Positions 53,548 through 62,590 are shown, numbered from the stretch's first letter. The stretch is DNA of 64,000 bases from Clostridium sp. DSM 17811 (GCF_018861905.1 NZ_JAHLDU010000014.1:1-64000); one strand, 5' to 3'. A program made the numbers and translations. Notes: a model not told the origin generated them from the sequence alone.

Positions 53548-53607
53548 AACTGTGCTAACTGTACTAACTGTTTGTATACAGTATATGCTTTTTTTCGCTT
53601 ATGTCAA
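53548..53607 (-). promoter_or_regulatory. Promoter and YtrA-type operator
   Basis: Minus strand: TTGACA (53602-53607), 16 bp, TATACT (53580-53585), followed by actgtatacaaacagt (a palindrome) and three direct repeats acagttag at a 9-bp period. The repeats lie between -10 and the start codon, the expected place for the GntR repressor. Confidence 0.75.
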
Positions 53608-53646
53608 CATAATAAATAGAAAAAGTTGCTACAGCCGAATACTTAT

Positions 53647-53761
53647 GTCGTCACCAATAACCCCATATAAATAAATATAGGGCTACTTTGTTAATCTCAT
53701 ATTAATAACCTGAAAGTAACACAATAGTAATTGTGTTACTTTCACTTGAAGTCTATAGGCT
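53647..53761 (+). repeat. GTCGACACAA repeat, copy 7
   Basis: gtcgtcacca, first hairpin accccatat...atatagggct, linker gttaatctcatattaata, second hairpin gaaagtaacacaatag...ttgtgttactttc, then ttgaagtctataggct as in the solo copy at 3356. The rest of 53522-53903 holds nothing else. Confidence 0.7.
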
Positions 53762-53903
53762 AAATGTACATTTATCTTTCCCATGTTAATTATATTAAAT
53801 GGGCTATTACGGTGATATTTATTAATTGCAACCAGTGGTTGACGACAAAATGAAAATAATCGATTTTTACACGTATATCAGCTGTATCAGAGATTAATAT
53901 TAG

Positions 53904-54056
53904 CTATTTAGTTCTACTATTTAAAAATGACTGAATTGTTATTGTAACAAAAAGAGCAGAAATAATAGCTAAATTTTTATCAATAAATCTACCAACTAAA
54001 AACCAACAACCAATACCGATTAAAAAACAAATTACTCCATTTAAAAAATACTTCAT
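53904..54056 (-). CDS. 50-residue membrane protein
   Basis: A perfect aaaggagg site 5 bases before ATG 54056. Product starts MKYFLNGVICFLIGIGCWFL and has a second helix (AIISALFVTITIQSFL). Two transmembrane segments, basic end (NSRTK). Unknown function. 54061-54445 contains no gene I can see. Confidence 0.65.
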   Translation of the reverse strand: MKYFLNGVICFLIGIGCWFLVGRFIDKNLAIISALFVTITIQSFLNSRTK

Positions 54057-54445
54057 AGAACTCCTCCTTTATCAAAATCTAATTGGGCTGTTTTGCCTAT
54101 TTCCGCGAAAAGTTATATTAATATGACGCAGTGACAGTATTTTACGTACTTAAAAATAATATTTGATAATTTTAAACCATGAATGTTACATAGCTTAAAT
54201 ATTGATATTGATAAGTAACATTAATTTTGAAATTTTATTTAACCTCTTGTAAGTCATTGCTGTACCCATAACTGACTTTATTCAACTTTTTTTCATTTTT
54301 ATATTATCATATATAAACTTGTAATATACTCCAATTTACGTTAACAGTAGGTTTTATGTCCTAAACAGAACGTTAATGTGAATATCTAGATATTTATGTA
54401 GATACAAATGTAACCATGCTTAATTTATAATAATAGTATAATTAG

Positions 54446-54860
54446 CTATATTCTAAGACGGATTTGCAGAATTATATTAGTAGGAGAATAATGAATATTG
54501 ATTGACAAAGTTTTTTTTCTTGGCTTTTTTCGTTCATCTGCATATCCTATATAGATAACATTTAAAGGTATTACATATTCAGGTATATCTAGCGCCTTTC
54601 GAACAGGTTTTAGTTTACTTGGAATTGGATAAAGCCCAATCCATAAAGTGCCTAAACCTAATCCCATTGCAGCAATGAGTATGTTTTCGGTTGCAGCGCT
54701 GCAATCCTGTATCCAATAATCACGACTAGGTTCTGAAAATGCATAGTTTAATAGCATTCGAGTTTGTACCTTTAACTGATAACGTAGCTATTTTTATGTT
54801 TCTATCTTTTAAAATCTGTAAACCTATTGCTATAAGCTCACGTGCTATATTTTTGTACTC
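54446..54860 (-). pseudogene. Fusion of a GNAT acetyltransferase fragment and a nitroreductase fragment
   Basis: The upstream part (about 54860-54745) reads ARELIAIGLQILKDRNIKIA and TLSVKGTNSNAIKLC, the acetyl-CoA-binding end of a GNAT protein. It then joins, in another frame from 54757, SEPSRDYWIQDCSAATENIL and IAAMGLGLGTLWIGLYP, the second half of a nitroreductase, ending in a lengthened unrelated tail. Two genes have been fused by a deletion; neither is complete. Confidence 0.75.
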
Positions 54861-55009
54861 ATACATCACAATTGGTTATACTGATGCAACTGTTTTATTC
54901 AATCACATATGTGATCTAATTGCATATTAATAAAAAAATTCTGAGCAAAAACACCTTTAATACATATATTATATAATAATAATAATAATAATATATAGGA
55001 GTAGATAAC

Positions 55010-56209
55010 TTGACTATAAATAAGTTCAATAAGAAAGATGATACAAATGTCGACCTTTCTTTTGTTATTAATGCAGGAGATACGCCGTCTATTCAAGAAG
55101 GTCCATTTTTTAATAGACCTGCAGCAAAGATTAAAGGTAGACTTTTTTTAGATATTGATCATGGTATTCTTTATCGAGATACTGGGAGACGCTGGGTACC
55201 ACTGCAACTAGGGCAACAGGGGTTTCCTGGGTCTCAAGGCCCTCAAGGGCATCAAGGATATCAAGGGCCTCAAGGACCTCAAGGATCTCAGGGACCCCAA
55301 GGGCCTGCAGGATCGATACTTCCTACTTCCGTTAATTTAATTTACGTTACAAATGTTGACAGTAACAACGTCTCCGTGATTGACGTAAATAATACCGTGG
55401 TAGCTACTGTTACAGTAGGGACAACACCACGTGGTATAGATGTAAATTCTACAACGAATCGAATTTATGTGGCAAACAATAATAGTAATAATGTTTCGGT
55501 TATTGATGGGGCTACGAATACCATAATAGCCACTGTTCCGGTAGGGGTTGCCCCTCAAGGCGTTACTGTAAATCCTACAACTAACCGCATTTATGTAGCA
55601 AACTCTACAAGTAGTACTGTTTCGGTTATTGACGGAGCTACAAATACCGTTATAGCTACTGTTACAGTAGGAACTAACCCATTTGTCTTAAACGTAAATC
55701 CTATAACAAACCTAATTTATGTAACAAATTATATTAGTAATAATGTCTCGGTTATTAATGGAGCTACAAATACCGTAATTGCAACTATTCCAGTAGGAAT
55801 TAAACCATTTGGAATAGGTATAAATCCTTTAACCAATGGAATTTATGTTGCAAACTCTTTCAGTAACTTTGTATCGGTCATTGATGGGGCTTCAAATACT
55901 GTCATAACTACTGTATTAGTAGGAGCATTTCCACGTGGTGTAGATGTAAATTCTACAACTAACAGAATTTACGTGACAAACGTTAATGGTAACAATGTTT
56001 CCGTCATTGACGGAGGTACAAATACCACCCTAGCACCTGTTCCTGTAGGAAATAACCCTAGTGGTATAGGTGTAGATTCTTTAACAAATAAAATCTATGT
56101 AGCAAACGTTTTTGGTAACAGTGTCTCGGTCATTAGTGGATTGTCGAATTCCGTCATAGCTACTGTTACGGTAGGATCTACACCCTTTGGCATCGGTGTG
56201 AATCCTTAA
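55010..56209 (+). CDS. Collagen-like / seven-bladed YVTN beta-propeller protein
   Basis: A 399-residue protein from TTG 55010 (ataggagtag upstream). Residues 1-65: an N-terminal domain with FLDIDHGILYRDTGRRWVPL. Residues 67-103: about 11 Gly-X-Y triplets, mostly GPQ. Residues 107-399: seven 42-residue YVTN repeats (pattern IYVANxxSNNVSVIDGATN then TVIATVxVGxxPxGIxVNPxTN), exactly enough for one closed propeller. There is no signal peptide, so it may be a spore-surface (exosporium-like) protein or leave by another route. The repeats are homogeneous at DNA level, suggesting recent duplication. Confidence 0.88.
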   Translation: MTINKFNKKDDTNVDLSFVINAGDTPSIQEGPFFNRPAAKIKGRLFLDIDHGILYRDTGRRWVPLQLGQQGFPGSQGPQGHQGYQGPQGPQGSQGPQGPAGSILPTSVNLIYVTNVDSNNVSVIDVNNTVVATVTVGTTPRGIDVNSTTNRIYVANNNSNNVSVIDGATNTIIATVPVGVAPQGVTVNPTTNRIYVANSTSSTVSVIDGATNTVIATVTVGTNPFVLNVNPITNLIYVTNYISNNVSVINGATNTVIATIPVGIKPFGIGINPLTNGIYVANSFSNFVSVIDGASNTVITTVLVGAFPRGVDVNSTTNRIYVTNVNGNNVSVIDGGTNTTLAPVPVGNNPSGIGVDSLTNKIYVANVFGNSVSVISGLSNSVIATVTVGSTPFGIGVNP

Positions 56210-56445
56210 TAAAAAAGAACTGTTTTAAAATTTGGGTACCGACATCAAAACTCGGAAATTATACGCTAAGGATTAAAACTAATCAAAACAAGTCAAATAT
56301 ACTCTAACGTATCTTTAACAATTGTAACTATATTGTGCCTGTAAATATGTCCACAAACTGATTTATCAGTAAATAAAACATTGGTTTGTTTTACCACTTA
56401 TATGAAGTTTATTAAAGTTAGGTGAAATTCTTTATTTTTCTTTAA
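56210..56445. other. Non-coding stretch after the propeller gene
   Basis: No gene is visible. About 56485-56530 carries ataccaatagatcgaag, the same phrase as at about 4210. Confidence 0.4.
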
Positions 56446-56483
56446 AAGGCATACAATATACTTTTCGGTATATTGTATGCCTT
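56446..56483. terminator. Intrinsic terminator
   Basis: A perfect 16-bp stem (aaggcatacaatatac / gtatattgtatgcctt) with a 6-base loop and a T-rich tail. Confidence 0.8.
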
Positions 56484-56627
56484 ATGCTTTTAATGTAATA
56501 CCAATAGATCGAAGGAGCATTCAAGATAACGCTTCCTATATGGTATGAATGTTATATTATTTATGGGATTTCTCAAAAAATAAAGGGCATAATAAGAAGA
56601 ATAGTTATCAGAAAGAGGGACTTGGAT

Positions 56628-56789
56628 ATGTCACCAGCAATATATGTATTAATAATTTCATTAATAGGATTAATACTACTTTCTATATTTAACAAAAAAT
56701 TGAAAAAAAGTATATTAACTATGAGTGAATATGGAATATGTATTACAACAATAATAGGAATTTTTCTAATGTTTTTTGAATCTTGTTAA
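56628..56789 (+). CDS. 53-residue membrane protein
   Basis: ATG 56628 follows agagggac. Starts MSPAIYVLIISLIGLILLSI; second helix GICITTIIGIFLMFF, ending ESC. Two transmembrane helices joined by a basic loop (NKKLKKS). Unknown function; a terminator follows. Confidence 0.6.
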   Translation: MSPAIYVLIISLIGLILLSIFNKKLKKSILTMSEYGICITTIIGIFLMFFESC

Positions 56790-56796
56790 TAATAAA

Positions 56797-56840
56797 AAAC
56801 TGTGCAACAATATAATACACTCTCTTGTTGCACGGTTTTA
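56797..56840. terminator. Bidirectional intrinsic terminator
   Basis: Stem aaaactgtgcaacaa / ttgttgcacggtttt between the 53-residue gene and the convergent lysozyme gene. Confidence 0.85.
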
Positions 56841-56855
56841 CTCTACCTATGATAA

Positions 56856-57761
56856 TTAATCTAAAAGTTGTGTTATGGTTAATGATCCAACAATTCCATC
56901 AGCCACTAATCCTTTTGAAGTTTGGAAAAGCTTAACACCAGCTAATGTGTTCACACTAAAGTATGAATCAGCTCCAGTTGTACCAACACTAAATCCTAAT
57001 GCAATAAGTCTTTGCTGTATCCATCTTACTAATTCATTATGAGCTCCATTTGCAATCAATACTTTAGTTATAACCTGTGTGGTATAAGTTCCCACAATGC
57101 CATCTTCAACAAGCTTGTCCCCATTTGTATCTGTTAATCCAATTAAATTGGCAGCATGTTGAAATGCCTTTACAACTGCACTAACAGATACAGGTGATAT
57201 TGAACTAAGAAATATACCAGAACTAAATTCATCTAAATCTACAGCTCCATTTATTCCATTTATGCTCCCAGAAGCTGAATATTGAAAACCTATATAATTA
57301 ACTACATCCGGTTTTGATACTCCATAATGTGCTACCCATAAAGGAATATCTTTAACTGAGCTATTTAGATTATTTGCGTAAAAATAATCTCCTGTATAAA
57401 TACATATTTCCTTTTTATTTGACATTAAATAATTCGCGAATATCCTTACATTAGAACTTACTTTAGTTAAGGCTTGTCCTAGTGCAACTTCTACATCTAT
57501 AGCATATTTGCAATTAGCGGAAAGTCCATTTATAGTACTTAAAAAGTATTTTGCTTCTAACATCGGATCATTCGCTCTTAGATAATGATAAAATCCAACT
57601 TTAAGTCCTGCTGCCTTTGCTCCAGCATATTGCGACTTTAATAACGGATTACTATAAGTGATTCCTTCGGTGGCTTTAATATAAACTATCTCCACTCCGC
57701 TATTCTTTACTTTTACGAAATCTACATTTTGTTGATAACTAGATATATCTATTCCTTTCAT
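56856..57761 (-). CDS. GH25 lysozyme with C-terminal peptidoglycan-binding domains
   Basis: A 301-residue muramidase: GH25 barrel (residues 1-185) with MKGIDISSYQQNVDF, YIKATEGITYSNP, the catalytic DxE in YAIDVEVALG, and PLWVAHYGVSKPD; C-terminal region (190-301) has two PG_binding_1-like repeats (GDKLVEDGIVGTYTTQVITK, ADGIVGSLTITQLLD). No signal peptide, so it is either holin-dependent (phage-type endolysin) or released by other means. No holin is adjacent. Strong gaggggt site. Confidence 0.92.
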   Translation of the reverse strand: MKGIDISSYQQNVDFVKVKNSGVEIVYIKATEGITYSNPLLKSQYAGAKAAGLKVGFYHYLRANDPMLEAKYFLSTINGLSANCKYAIDVEVALGQALTKVSSNVRIFANYLMSNKKEICIYTGDYFYANNLNSSVKDIPLWVAHYGVSKPDVVNYIGFQYSASGSINGINGAVDLDEFSSGIFLSSISPVSVSAVVKAFQHAANLIGLTDTNGDKLVEDGIVGTYTTQVITKVLIANGAHNELVRWIQQRLIALGFSVGTTGADSYFSVNTLAGVKLFQTSKGLVADGIVGSLTITQLLD

Positions 57762-57999
57762 AAAACCCCTCCACTTTAATTAATTTGTCGTATCATAGTA
57801 TGTGACAACTAAATTTATGCTACAATTTTTTACCGTTATGATAGATCCTTTTAAAATTTTATTGTAAAAGAATGGGTCTATTATAAACTATGTACTAATT
57901 TTAATTAGGAAAAATATATATACTAGTTAGAAGTAGAAACTAATTTACTTAATTAAAATGGAAAGTGTGTATTTACTTTTGGGCTTTATCTTAAAATTT

Positions 58000-58223
58000 G
58001 GAGGGAAGTATGAATATAAACAACTTATTTTTATTAATGGAGGTAAGGGATATATTATAGTTCGACATAAAAGATATCCATTAAAAAAAGGTTCGTTGTT
58101 ATACATTTGACCTAATGAACAATATTCTTTAGAGACAGATGTTGAGGAGCCCTTTTATGGGTTGTCAGTACATTTCAGTAATGATTTTAGAAACGTAACA
58201 GATGAGCAATGCTTAGCTTCTAT
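58000..58223 (+). pseudogene. AraC-family regulator fragment (cupin part)
   Basis: Reads EYKQLIFINGGKGYIIVRHK and RYPLKKGSLLYI, stop, PNEQYSLETDVEEPFYGLSV, the N-terminal cupin of an AraC-type regulator with an internal stop. It ends abruptly where a GTCGACACAA repeat starts (58224); the DNA-binding half is missing. 57762-57999 is otherwise non-coding. Confidence 0.7.
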
Positions 58224-58266
58224 GTCGACACAATTACTCCCATATCATTATATATAGGGGGAATTG
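58224..58266 (+). repeat. GTCGACACAA repeat, copy 8 (first hairpin only)
   Basis: gtcgacacaa then hairpin caattactcccatat...atatagggggaattg. It directly follows the AraC fragment and provides the ribosome site (aggggga) for the gene at 58272. Confidence 0.65.
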
Positions 58267-58271
58267 TTTAT

Positions 58272-58877
58272 ATGGAAAAGAAATCTTTAATTACAGGATT
58301 AATAATAGTAACTGTACTTATTTCCATATTTTCTATTTTAAAACATCAAAACAATAATTTTAAAATAGCATCAGGTGTTAAAATGGTACCAAGTGTTAAA
58401 CTGGCATCAAGTGCTAGCCAATCATTTGCCACTGGAACCGTAGATAATTTAATATCTGAGTCTCCATATATAGTTGAAGCTGTACAAACCGGCGAACAAA
58501 CCGAAACAAACTATAAGGGCGTTACATTTGCTACTAATAAGCTTAAAATAAAACAAGTACTTAAAGGGGATTTGATTTCAACCAACGATGTTATTACTTT
58601 ATTGCAACCGCAAATAGATGAAGATCCCGTTGTTAAAAAGAATGGACATGTTTTATTGTTTTTAGAAAAATATTCAGGTTCTATTGTAAAAGATGCATAT
58701 GTATGTAAATGATTATACCAATGTCACTATGATATTAGCGATGATGGGACTTTAGTTAATTCATTTGATATAAAAAATTTAAACCCTGATTTAAATCAAT
58801 ATTTAAAGAAATATAATAAGTTTATTACTATGTTTAATTGGGGTTACTTTTTATTTATATTTAATATTAAAATATGA
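58272..58877 (+). pseudogene. Membrane-anchored protein interrupted by one stop codon
   Basis: From ATG 58272: MEKKSLITGLIIVTVLISIF (anchor), then an extracytoplasmic domain with ESPYIVEAVQTGEQTETNYK and VLKGDLISTNDVITLLQPQI. A TGA at 58710 is followed in the same frame by sensible sequence (YDISDDGTLVNSFDIKNLNP ...) to 58877, so a nonsense mutation has removed about 54 residues. The longer reading from 58209 passes through a repeat element and is rejected. Family not named. Confidence 0.65.
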
Positions 58878-58950
58878 AAATTATATTTTCAGGTGATGTT
58901 GTGTAGTATACTACTATAACTTAACAAGTTATAAATAATTCACTTTTATC

Positions 58951-59006
58951 TTGATTTTGAAATTAAAATGTGATATATTTACAATACAAGTTATAAATAT
59001 ATCACA
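58951..59006 (+). promoter_or_regulatory. Promoter with palindromic operator
   Basis: TTGATT (58951-58956), 17 bp, TATATT (58974-58979). Arms tgtgatatattt (58969-58980) and aaatatatcaca (58995-59006) form a perfect inverted repeat overlapping the -10 and the transcription start. The HTH protein at 59440 is the likely binder. Confidence 0.75.
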
Positions 59007-59021
59007 TTAGGAGGTTATATT

Positions 59022-59435
59022 ATGAGATTACAACAAATTAAAACAAAAGATAAAAAAATTAATTTAAGAGTTTGGATAAGCGCAGAAATAATTCCATCAT
59101 TATGGTTATTTGCATATTATTGGATGTGTATAAAACATTATTATCAACCTATTCATGTAATCATGCAGTATGCATTTATTGGATGCATGATTTTGTTTTT
59201 AATGATAATTAAAAGCAAGCGGGATGTTTTTGATGAGTTTGCAAAAGAAACTCTTTATAAAACAAATACTATTTGTTTAGACATCGCTTATATTATCATG
59301 GCAATTATTTTATTTAACGCAATGTTTATAAATCAAACTGCTGTAATAATAGGATATTTAATTGCTGGTGGAATAGTGATATTATCTGTTACACGAGCAA
59401 TCATCTTCTGCGTAATTGATAGCGAAGGGATGTAG
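59022..59435 (+). CDS. Four-helix membrane protein of an HTH-paired cassette
   Basis: A 137-residue membrane protein: basic start (KTKDKKINLRVW), four hydrophobic segments (about 28-41, 47-65, 85-104, 107-130). ATG follows aggaggtt. It is followed 4 bases later by an HTH gene, the same two-gene layout as 44738/45061. Such pairs are common in Firmicutes; the membrane protein's role (often guessed as stress or immunity) is unknown. Confidence 0.7.
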   Translation: MRLQQIKTKDKKINLRVWISAEIIPSLWLFAYYWMCIKHYYQPIHVIMQYAFIGCMILFLMIIKSKRDVFDEFAKETLYKTNTICLDIAYIIMAIILFNAMFINQTAVIIGYLIAGGIVILSVTRAIIFCVIDSEGM

Positions 59436-59439
59436 TAAT

Positions 59440-59643
59440 ATGCCAACATTAAAAACAAAAGTTAAAGAGTATAGAGAGAAAATGAATATAAAGCAGAGTG
59501 AGTTAGCTAACTTAATTGGTGTACGTAGAGAAACCATTGTTCACCTTGAAAACGGCAAATACAATCCATCCCTTAAACTGGCAATGGATATTGCTAAAAT
59601 TTTCAATACTTCTGTTGAGGAATTATTTAGATTTGAAGATTAA
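59440..59643 (+). CDS. Cro/C1-type HTH transcriptional regulator
   Basis: A 67-residue regulator from ATG 59440 (gaaggga upstream; a longer reading starts inside the preceding gene). KVKEYREKMNIKQSELANLI, GVRRETIVHLENGKYNPSLK and AMDIAKIFNTSVEELFRF are typical of YozG-like single-domain HTH proteins. It probably autoregulates through the palindrome at 58969-59006. Confidence 0.9.
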   Translation: MPTLKTKVKEYREKMNIKQSELANLIGVRRETIVHLENGKYNPSLKLAMDIAKIFNTSVEELFRFED

Positions 59644-59687
59644 CTAATATATATTTTTTATTAAAGTTTATTTATAGTAAACACAAA

Positions 59688-59715
59688 AGGCATAGATTAT
59701 AAAAATCTATGCCTT
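59688..59715 (+). terminator. Intrinsic terminator
   Basis: Stem aaggcatagatt / aatctatgcctt with a 4-base loop, 45 bases after the HTH stop. Confidence 0.8.
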
Positions 59716-59910
59716 ACAAATAGCTTAAAACAATTATATTTTAATCTTCATTTTCTTTATCTTTTTTGCTATTAGTATGTATTACATGAGATATAAAAAG
59801 TATTATAATAACATTTGTGAGTATATATAATTTATGGTAATTATGTTATAATTAAGTGTATATTATTAGTCTAAGTTATAAAATTCAGCAAATATAAAAG
59901 GAGTATTTTA

Positions 59911-60564
59911 ATGAAAAATAGAAATGAATTATTGGAAACTTATATTCCAATTGCAATTTTTGGATTTCTATGCTTAACACGTGTAGTTTTTACTAATGTT
60001 GTTGGCTTAAGCTTAACTTTTCTTTTTTCAATATTGTATTTATTTATTGAAAACAAAAGAAACAAAGGTCAAATGGAAGACATTGGTTTTATTCCAAAAA
60101 ACATTTTACCTGATATAAAAAAATATTGGTGGTTAATTTTGATTCCTGTTGTTTCGGGTATTGTATCAATTAGTTTGTTTAAATTTGTCCTACCAGAGGT
60201 CTACTTGTATGCTTCAGATACAAAACCGATGTTATCATTTGGTAAATTACTTTTACAGATACCTCAATTATTGATTTTAGCATTTGCTGAGGAAATAGCA
60301 TTTAGAGGATTTTTCCAGACTAAGCTTTGCAATATTACAAAACCAATTTGGGCTATCATCATTACTTCATTATTTTTTGCAATAGGAAATTTTTCGGCTG
60401 TCTCCATTTCAGGTATTATTTATATCTCGTTTTTTATTTTTATAGATAATATTATTTACGGTGTGATTTATCAAAAAACTAAGAATATTTACTCGTGCAC
60501 TATTTCACATTTTTTAGCAAATGTCATTGAGATATTTATTTTATTCTTTTACTTATTTGATTAA
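59911..60564 (+). CDS. CPBP-family intramembrane glutamic protease
   Basis: A 217-residue protein with about seven hydrophobic segments. CPBP motifs: EExxxR in AFAEEIAFRGFFQTKL (about residue 126), a second motif FFAIGNF, and a third in CTISHFLANVIEIF. The family (Rce1/Abi-like) includes bacteriocin self-immunity and processing proteins. Its position near two small membrane/HTH or toxin-like units suggests, but does not prove, such a role. ATG follows aaaggag. Confidence 0.88.
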   Translation: MKNRNELLETYIPIAIFGFLCLTRVVFTNVVGLSLTFLFSILYLFIENKRNKGQMEDIGFIPKNILPDIKKYWWLILIPVVSGIVSISLFKFVLPEVYLYASDTKPMLSFGKLLLQIPQLLILAFAEEIAFRGFFQTKLCNITKPIWAIIITSLFFAIGNFSAVSISGIIYISFFIFIDNIIYGVIYQKTKNIYSCTISHFLANVIEIFILFFYLFD

Positions 60565-60761
60565 ACATAAGAATCGAGTATGAGGGTTATTCGGTTTTCT
60601 ACAGTACACGGCATATCATAGTGATAGAATCCATCAGTAATTCTTAATTCAGAGCGAATTCTCTTATTCTCATTAAAATGAAAATCTTCATAGTCCTGGT
60701 TTGGAGCTGTATAATCAGTTTCAACATAAAAACCATTTTGTTTCAAACTTTTGAAAAGCAT
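60561..60761 (-). CDS. 66-residue protein, probably a C-terminal fragment
   Basis: Reads MLFKSLKQNGFYVETDYTAP and then NQDYEDFHFNENKRIRSELR and TVENRITLILDSYV. It looks like the compact end of a larger enzyme, but I cannot name it. The ATG lies 7 bases after the stop of the L7/L12-like gene with a poor ribosome site. It may be translationally coupled or a relic. The stop overlaps the convergent CPBP gene end by 4 bases. Confidence 0.4.
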   Translation of the reverse strand: MLFKSLKQNGFYVETDYTAPNQDYEDFHFNENKRIRSELRITDGFYHYDMPCTVENRITLILDSYV

Positions 60762-60767
60762 GTTAGC

Positions 60768-61049
60768 CTATTTTAATTCCTTTTCACATAAAGAATCGAC
60801 ATATTCTTTTGCTTCTAGTAACCCCAATCCAGTTACCATTCTATATTTTTTAATTGCTTCAATTTTTTTACCATCTAAAATAAGACTTTTCAGCTCATTT
60901 GTTACTGTATCCTGCACTCCAACTTGTTTAGCAATCTTATTTAGAGTTACATTTATTCTTTCAATGTCTTTTTGCGTACGAATAATAGCACATACTATAA
61001 TTATTAGTAATCCTGCTCCTATAATTCCCCAAATAACTATGTTGTTCAT
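60768..61049 (-). CDS. Membrane-anchored protein with ribosomal L7/L12 C-terminal-like domain
   Basis: A 93-residue protein: transmembrane helix (residues 5-24), charged coil (RTQKDIERINVTLNKIAKQV), then LKSLILDGKKIEAIKKYRMV and TGLGLLEAKEYVDSLCEK, the L7/L12 C-terminal fold seen in several small Firmicute membrane proteins. It is not the ribosomal protein itself. Ribosome site aaggagtg. Function unknown. Confidence 0.8.
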   Translation of the reverse strand: MNNIVIWGIIGAGLLIIIVCAIIRTQKDIERINVTLNKIAKQVGVQDTVTNELKSLILDGKKIEAIKKYRMVTGLGLLEAKEYVDSLCEKELK

Positions 61050-61237
61050 AATTTCACTCCTTCCAATATAGTTTACGAGTATGAGATAAATTATTTACTT
61101 TACTAGAGTAACCATAAATTCTATATAAAAAATTAAAATATCTCTTGTTAATAATACAATAAAAAGCATAATAAGGTGATACCTAGTATGGCCCTTGATT
61201 ATGTTACATTTCTTCTAACTATTAATATTTTTAATGA

Positions 61238-61516
61238 TTAGACACTAGTGAGCATTAATATAATTAAACCAATAAAAGCAATTACACAACCTATTATCTC
61301 TAAAAGGTTTGACTTATTTTTATTTTTTTTATATTTGTACAAACTTTCAAATCCTTGCCCTACAAATAGGATACTAAAAAGACTATATGGAATTTGACTT
61401 TCCTTCATATATGTAATTATAATTAAAATTAATATATAAAACATCATAGCTAAATAACCTATAGATTTTGGTTGTACCCTATTAGCTTTTTCTTTACTAA
61501 TATTATTTTCAGTCAT
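61238..61516 (-). CDS. Small three-helix membrane protein (DUF6442-like), candidate immunity protein
   Basis: A 92-residue protein: polar start (MTENNISKEKANRVQPKS), three hydrophobic segments, with ESLYKYKKNKNKSN before the last. It parallels the 106-residue protein at 44738-45058 (TFLYKYKNKTEG in the same place). It lies 115 bases downstream of the two-cysteine secreted protein on the same strand, with a hairpin between. The relic of that secreted protein also lies next to the other family member. Immunity is therefore a reasonable guess. Confidence 0.7.
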   Translation of the reverse strand: MTENNISKEKANRVQPKSIGYLAMMFYILILIIITYMKESQIPYSLFSILFVGQGFESLYKYKKNKNKSNLLEIIGCVIAFIGLIILMLTSV

Positions 61517-61574
61517 TATTCCTTCACCTCTCGTATTTTTTATTTTTAATTTAAACTAAATTAGATAGATAATA

Positions 61575-61612
61575 ATATAGATGTGACGTTCCAAATAAAA
61601 TCACATCTATAT
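61575..61612 (-). terminator. Hairpin between secreted protein and candidate immunity gene
   Basis: Perfect 12-bp stem (atatagatgtga / tcacatctatat), 19 bases after the stop at 61631. No long T-run on the minus strand, so it may only attenuate read-through. Confidence 0.6.
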
Positions 61613-61630
61613 CATTATAAAGTTAATTGA

Positions 61631-62590
61631 TTAGAGATTACAATTCTCCTTTATTGCAGTAATACCTAATACTGCTGATCCTAACTGCATTAAAGCCGAT
61701 CCAAAAGCCGTTCCTTTTTCAACACCAGTTGTTGATACTCCCATTAAAGCTGCGGCAGCTTCTTTCACTCCACCTAATGCAGCTACATATTTTTTTATTT
61801 TAAATATCTTAGCAACTGAAAATACACCAGAACCAATTGCCCAAGTTATAGAACCCACACATTTAGTTATTTGCCATGCTGATGGATCTGCAATAACAGG
61901 AAAAGCAGTATTATTTGTGAATTCAATAACTTGAGTTAATTTATTTCCATCTTGAATTTTATAATGTGTTGGAACTTTTTTACCGTTAGCATCATAAGCC
62001 CAAGGCTTATCTATAATCCCCGTAATAATATTTTTATTGTTTACAATAAAAACTTCACCAGTTGAAAACTCCTTCCCTAAGTATTCAGTGTCAGTTACAA
62101 GTTTTGTCCCCTCTTTTAAATTAAATTTAAAAGTATACTCTTTTGGAGCAGCACTATTGTTAATTGTAATTAGTGCTCTAACTCCCTCCATACCTTTTTC
62201 TTGTACAGCTTGAGCTCCAAAGGATGCAGAACTGTTATTAGTAGTATATACAACTGTTCCATTTTCACTTTTATTAACATTTGAATCATCAGCTTGCTCC
62301 GGTAATAACATACTAAAGTTATTGTTGTTATCATATGCAGAGTTAATTAAAATAGGATTAGAAGCCTTTTGTGGTATTTTAACAACTGCGTGAAAACCAT
62401 CTGTCTTTACAACAAAATCATTTGATTCAGTTGTATTTTTTACAATAGTTTTTGTTCCTGTAATTTTCTCAATTGCATTTTGTGCTAATTTATTATTGTA
62501 TTCAGTAGCATTAGCATGAACACTTGAACCTGATGCAACTAACATTGTTGTTAATAATACCCCTGCTATGTATTGTTTATAACTACTCAT
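61631..62590 (-). CDS. Secreted two-cysteine protein (candidate antibacterial toxin)
   Basis: A 319-residue exported protein. Signal peptide about residues 1-26 (YKQYIAGVLLTTMLVASGSS ... VHA). Residues 27-225: a beta-rich Asn/Thr/Lys-rich region. Residues 226-319: FPVIADPSAWQITKCVGSIT then a hydrophobic, Ala/Gly-rich segment ending TAIKENCNL. The only two cysteines are at about 244 and 317, both in this C-terminal domain. The gene overlaps (ATGA) that of a membrane-anchored CPDC thioredoxin, which could form the 244-317 disulfide. A toxin role is inferred from domain layout and neighbours; no family name is certain. Confidence 0.7.
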   Translation of the reverse strand: MSSYKQYIAGVLLTTMLVASGSSVHANATEYNNKLAQNAIEKITGTKTIVKNTTESNDFVVKTDGFHAVVKIPQKASNPILINSAYDNNNNFSMLLPEQADDSNVNKSENGTVVYTTNNSSASFGAQAVQEKGMEGVRALITINNSAAPKEYTFKFNLKEGTKLVTDTEYLGKEFSTGEVFIVNNKNIITGIIDKPWAYDANGKKVPTHYKIQDGNKLTQVIEFTNNTAFPVIADPSAWQITKCVGSITWAIGSGVFSVAKIFKIKKYVAALGGVKEAAAALMGVSTTGVEKGTAFGSALMQLGSAVLGITAIKENCNL

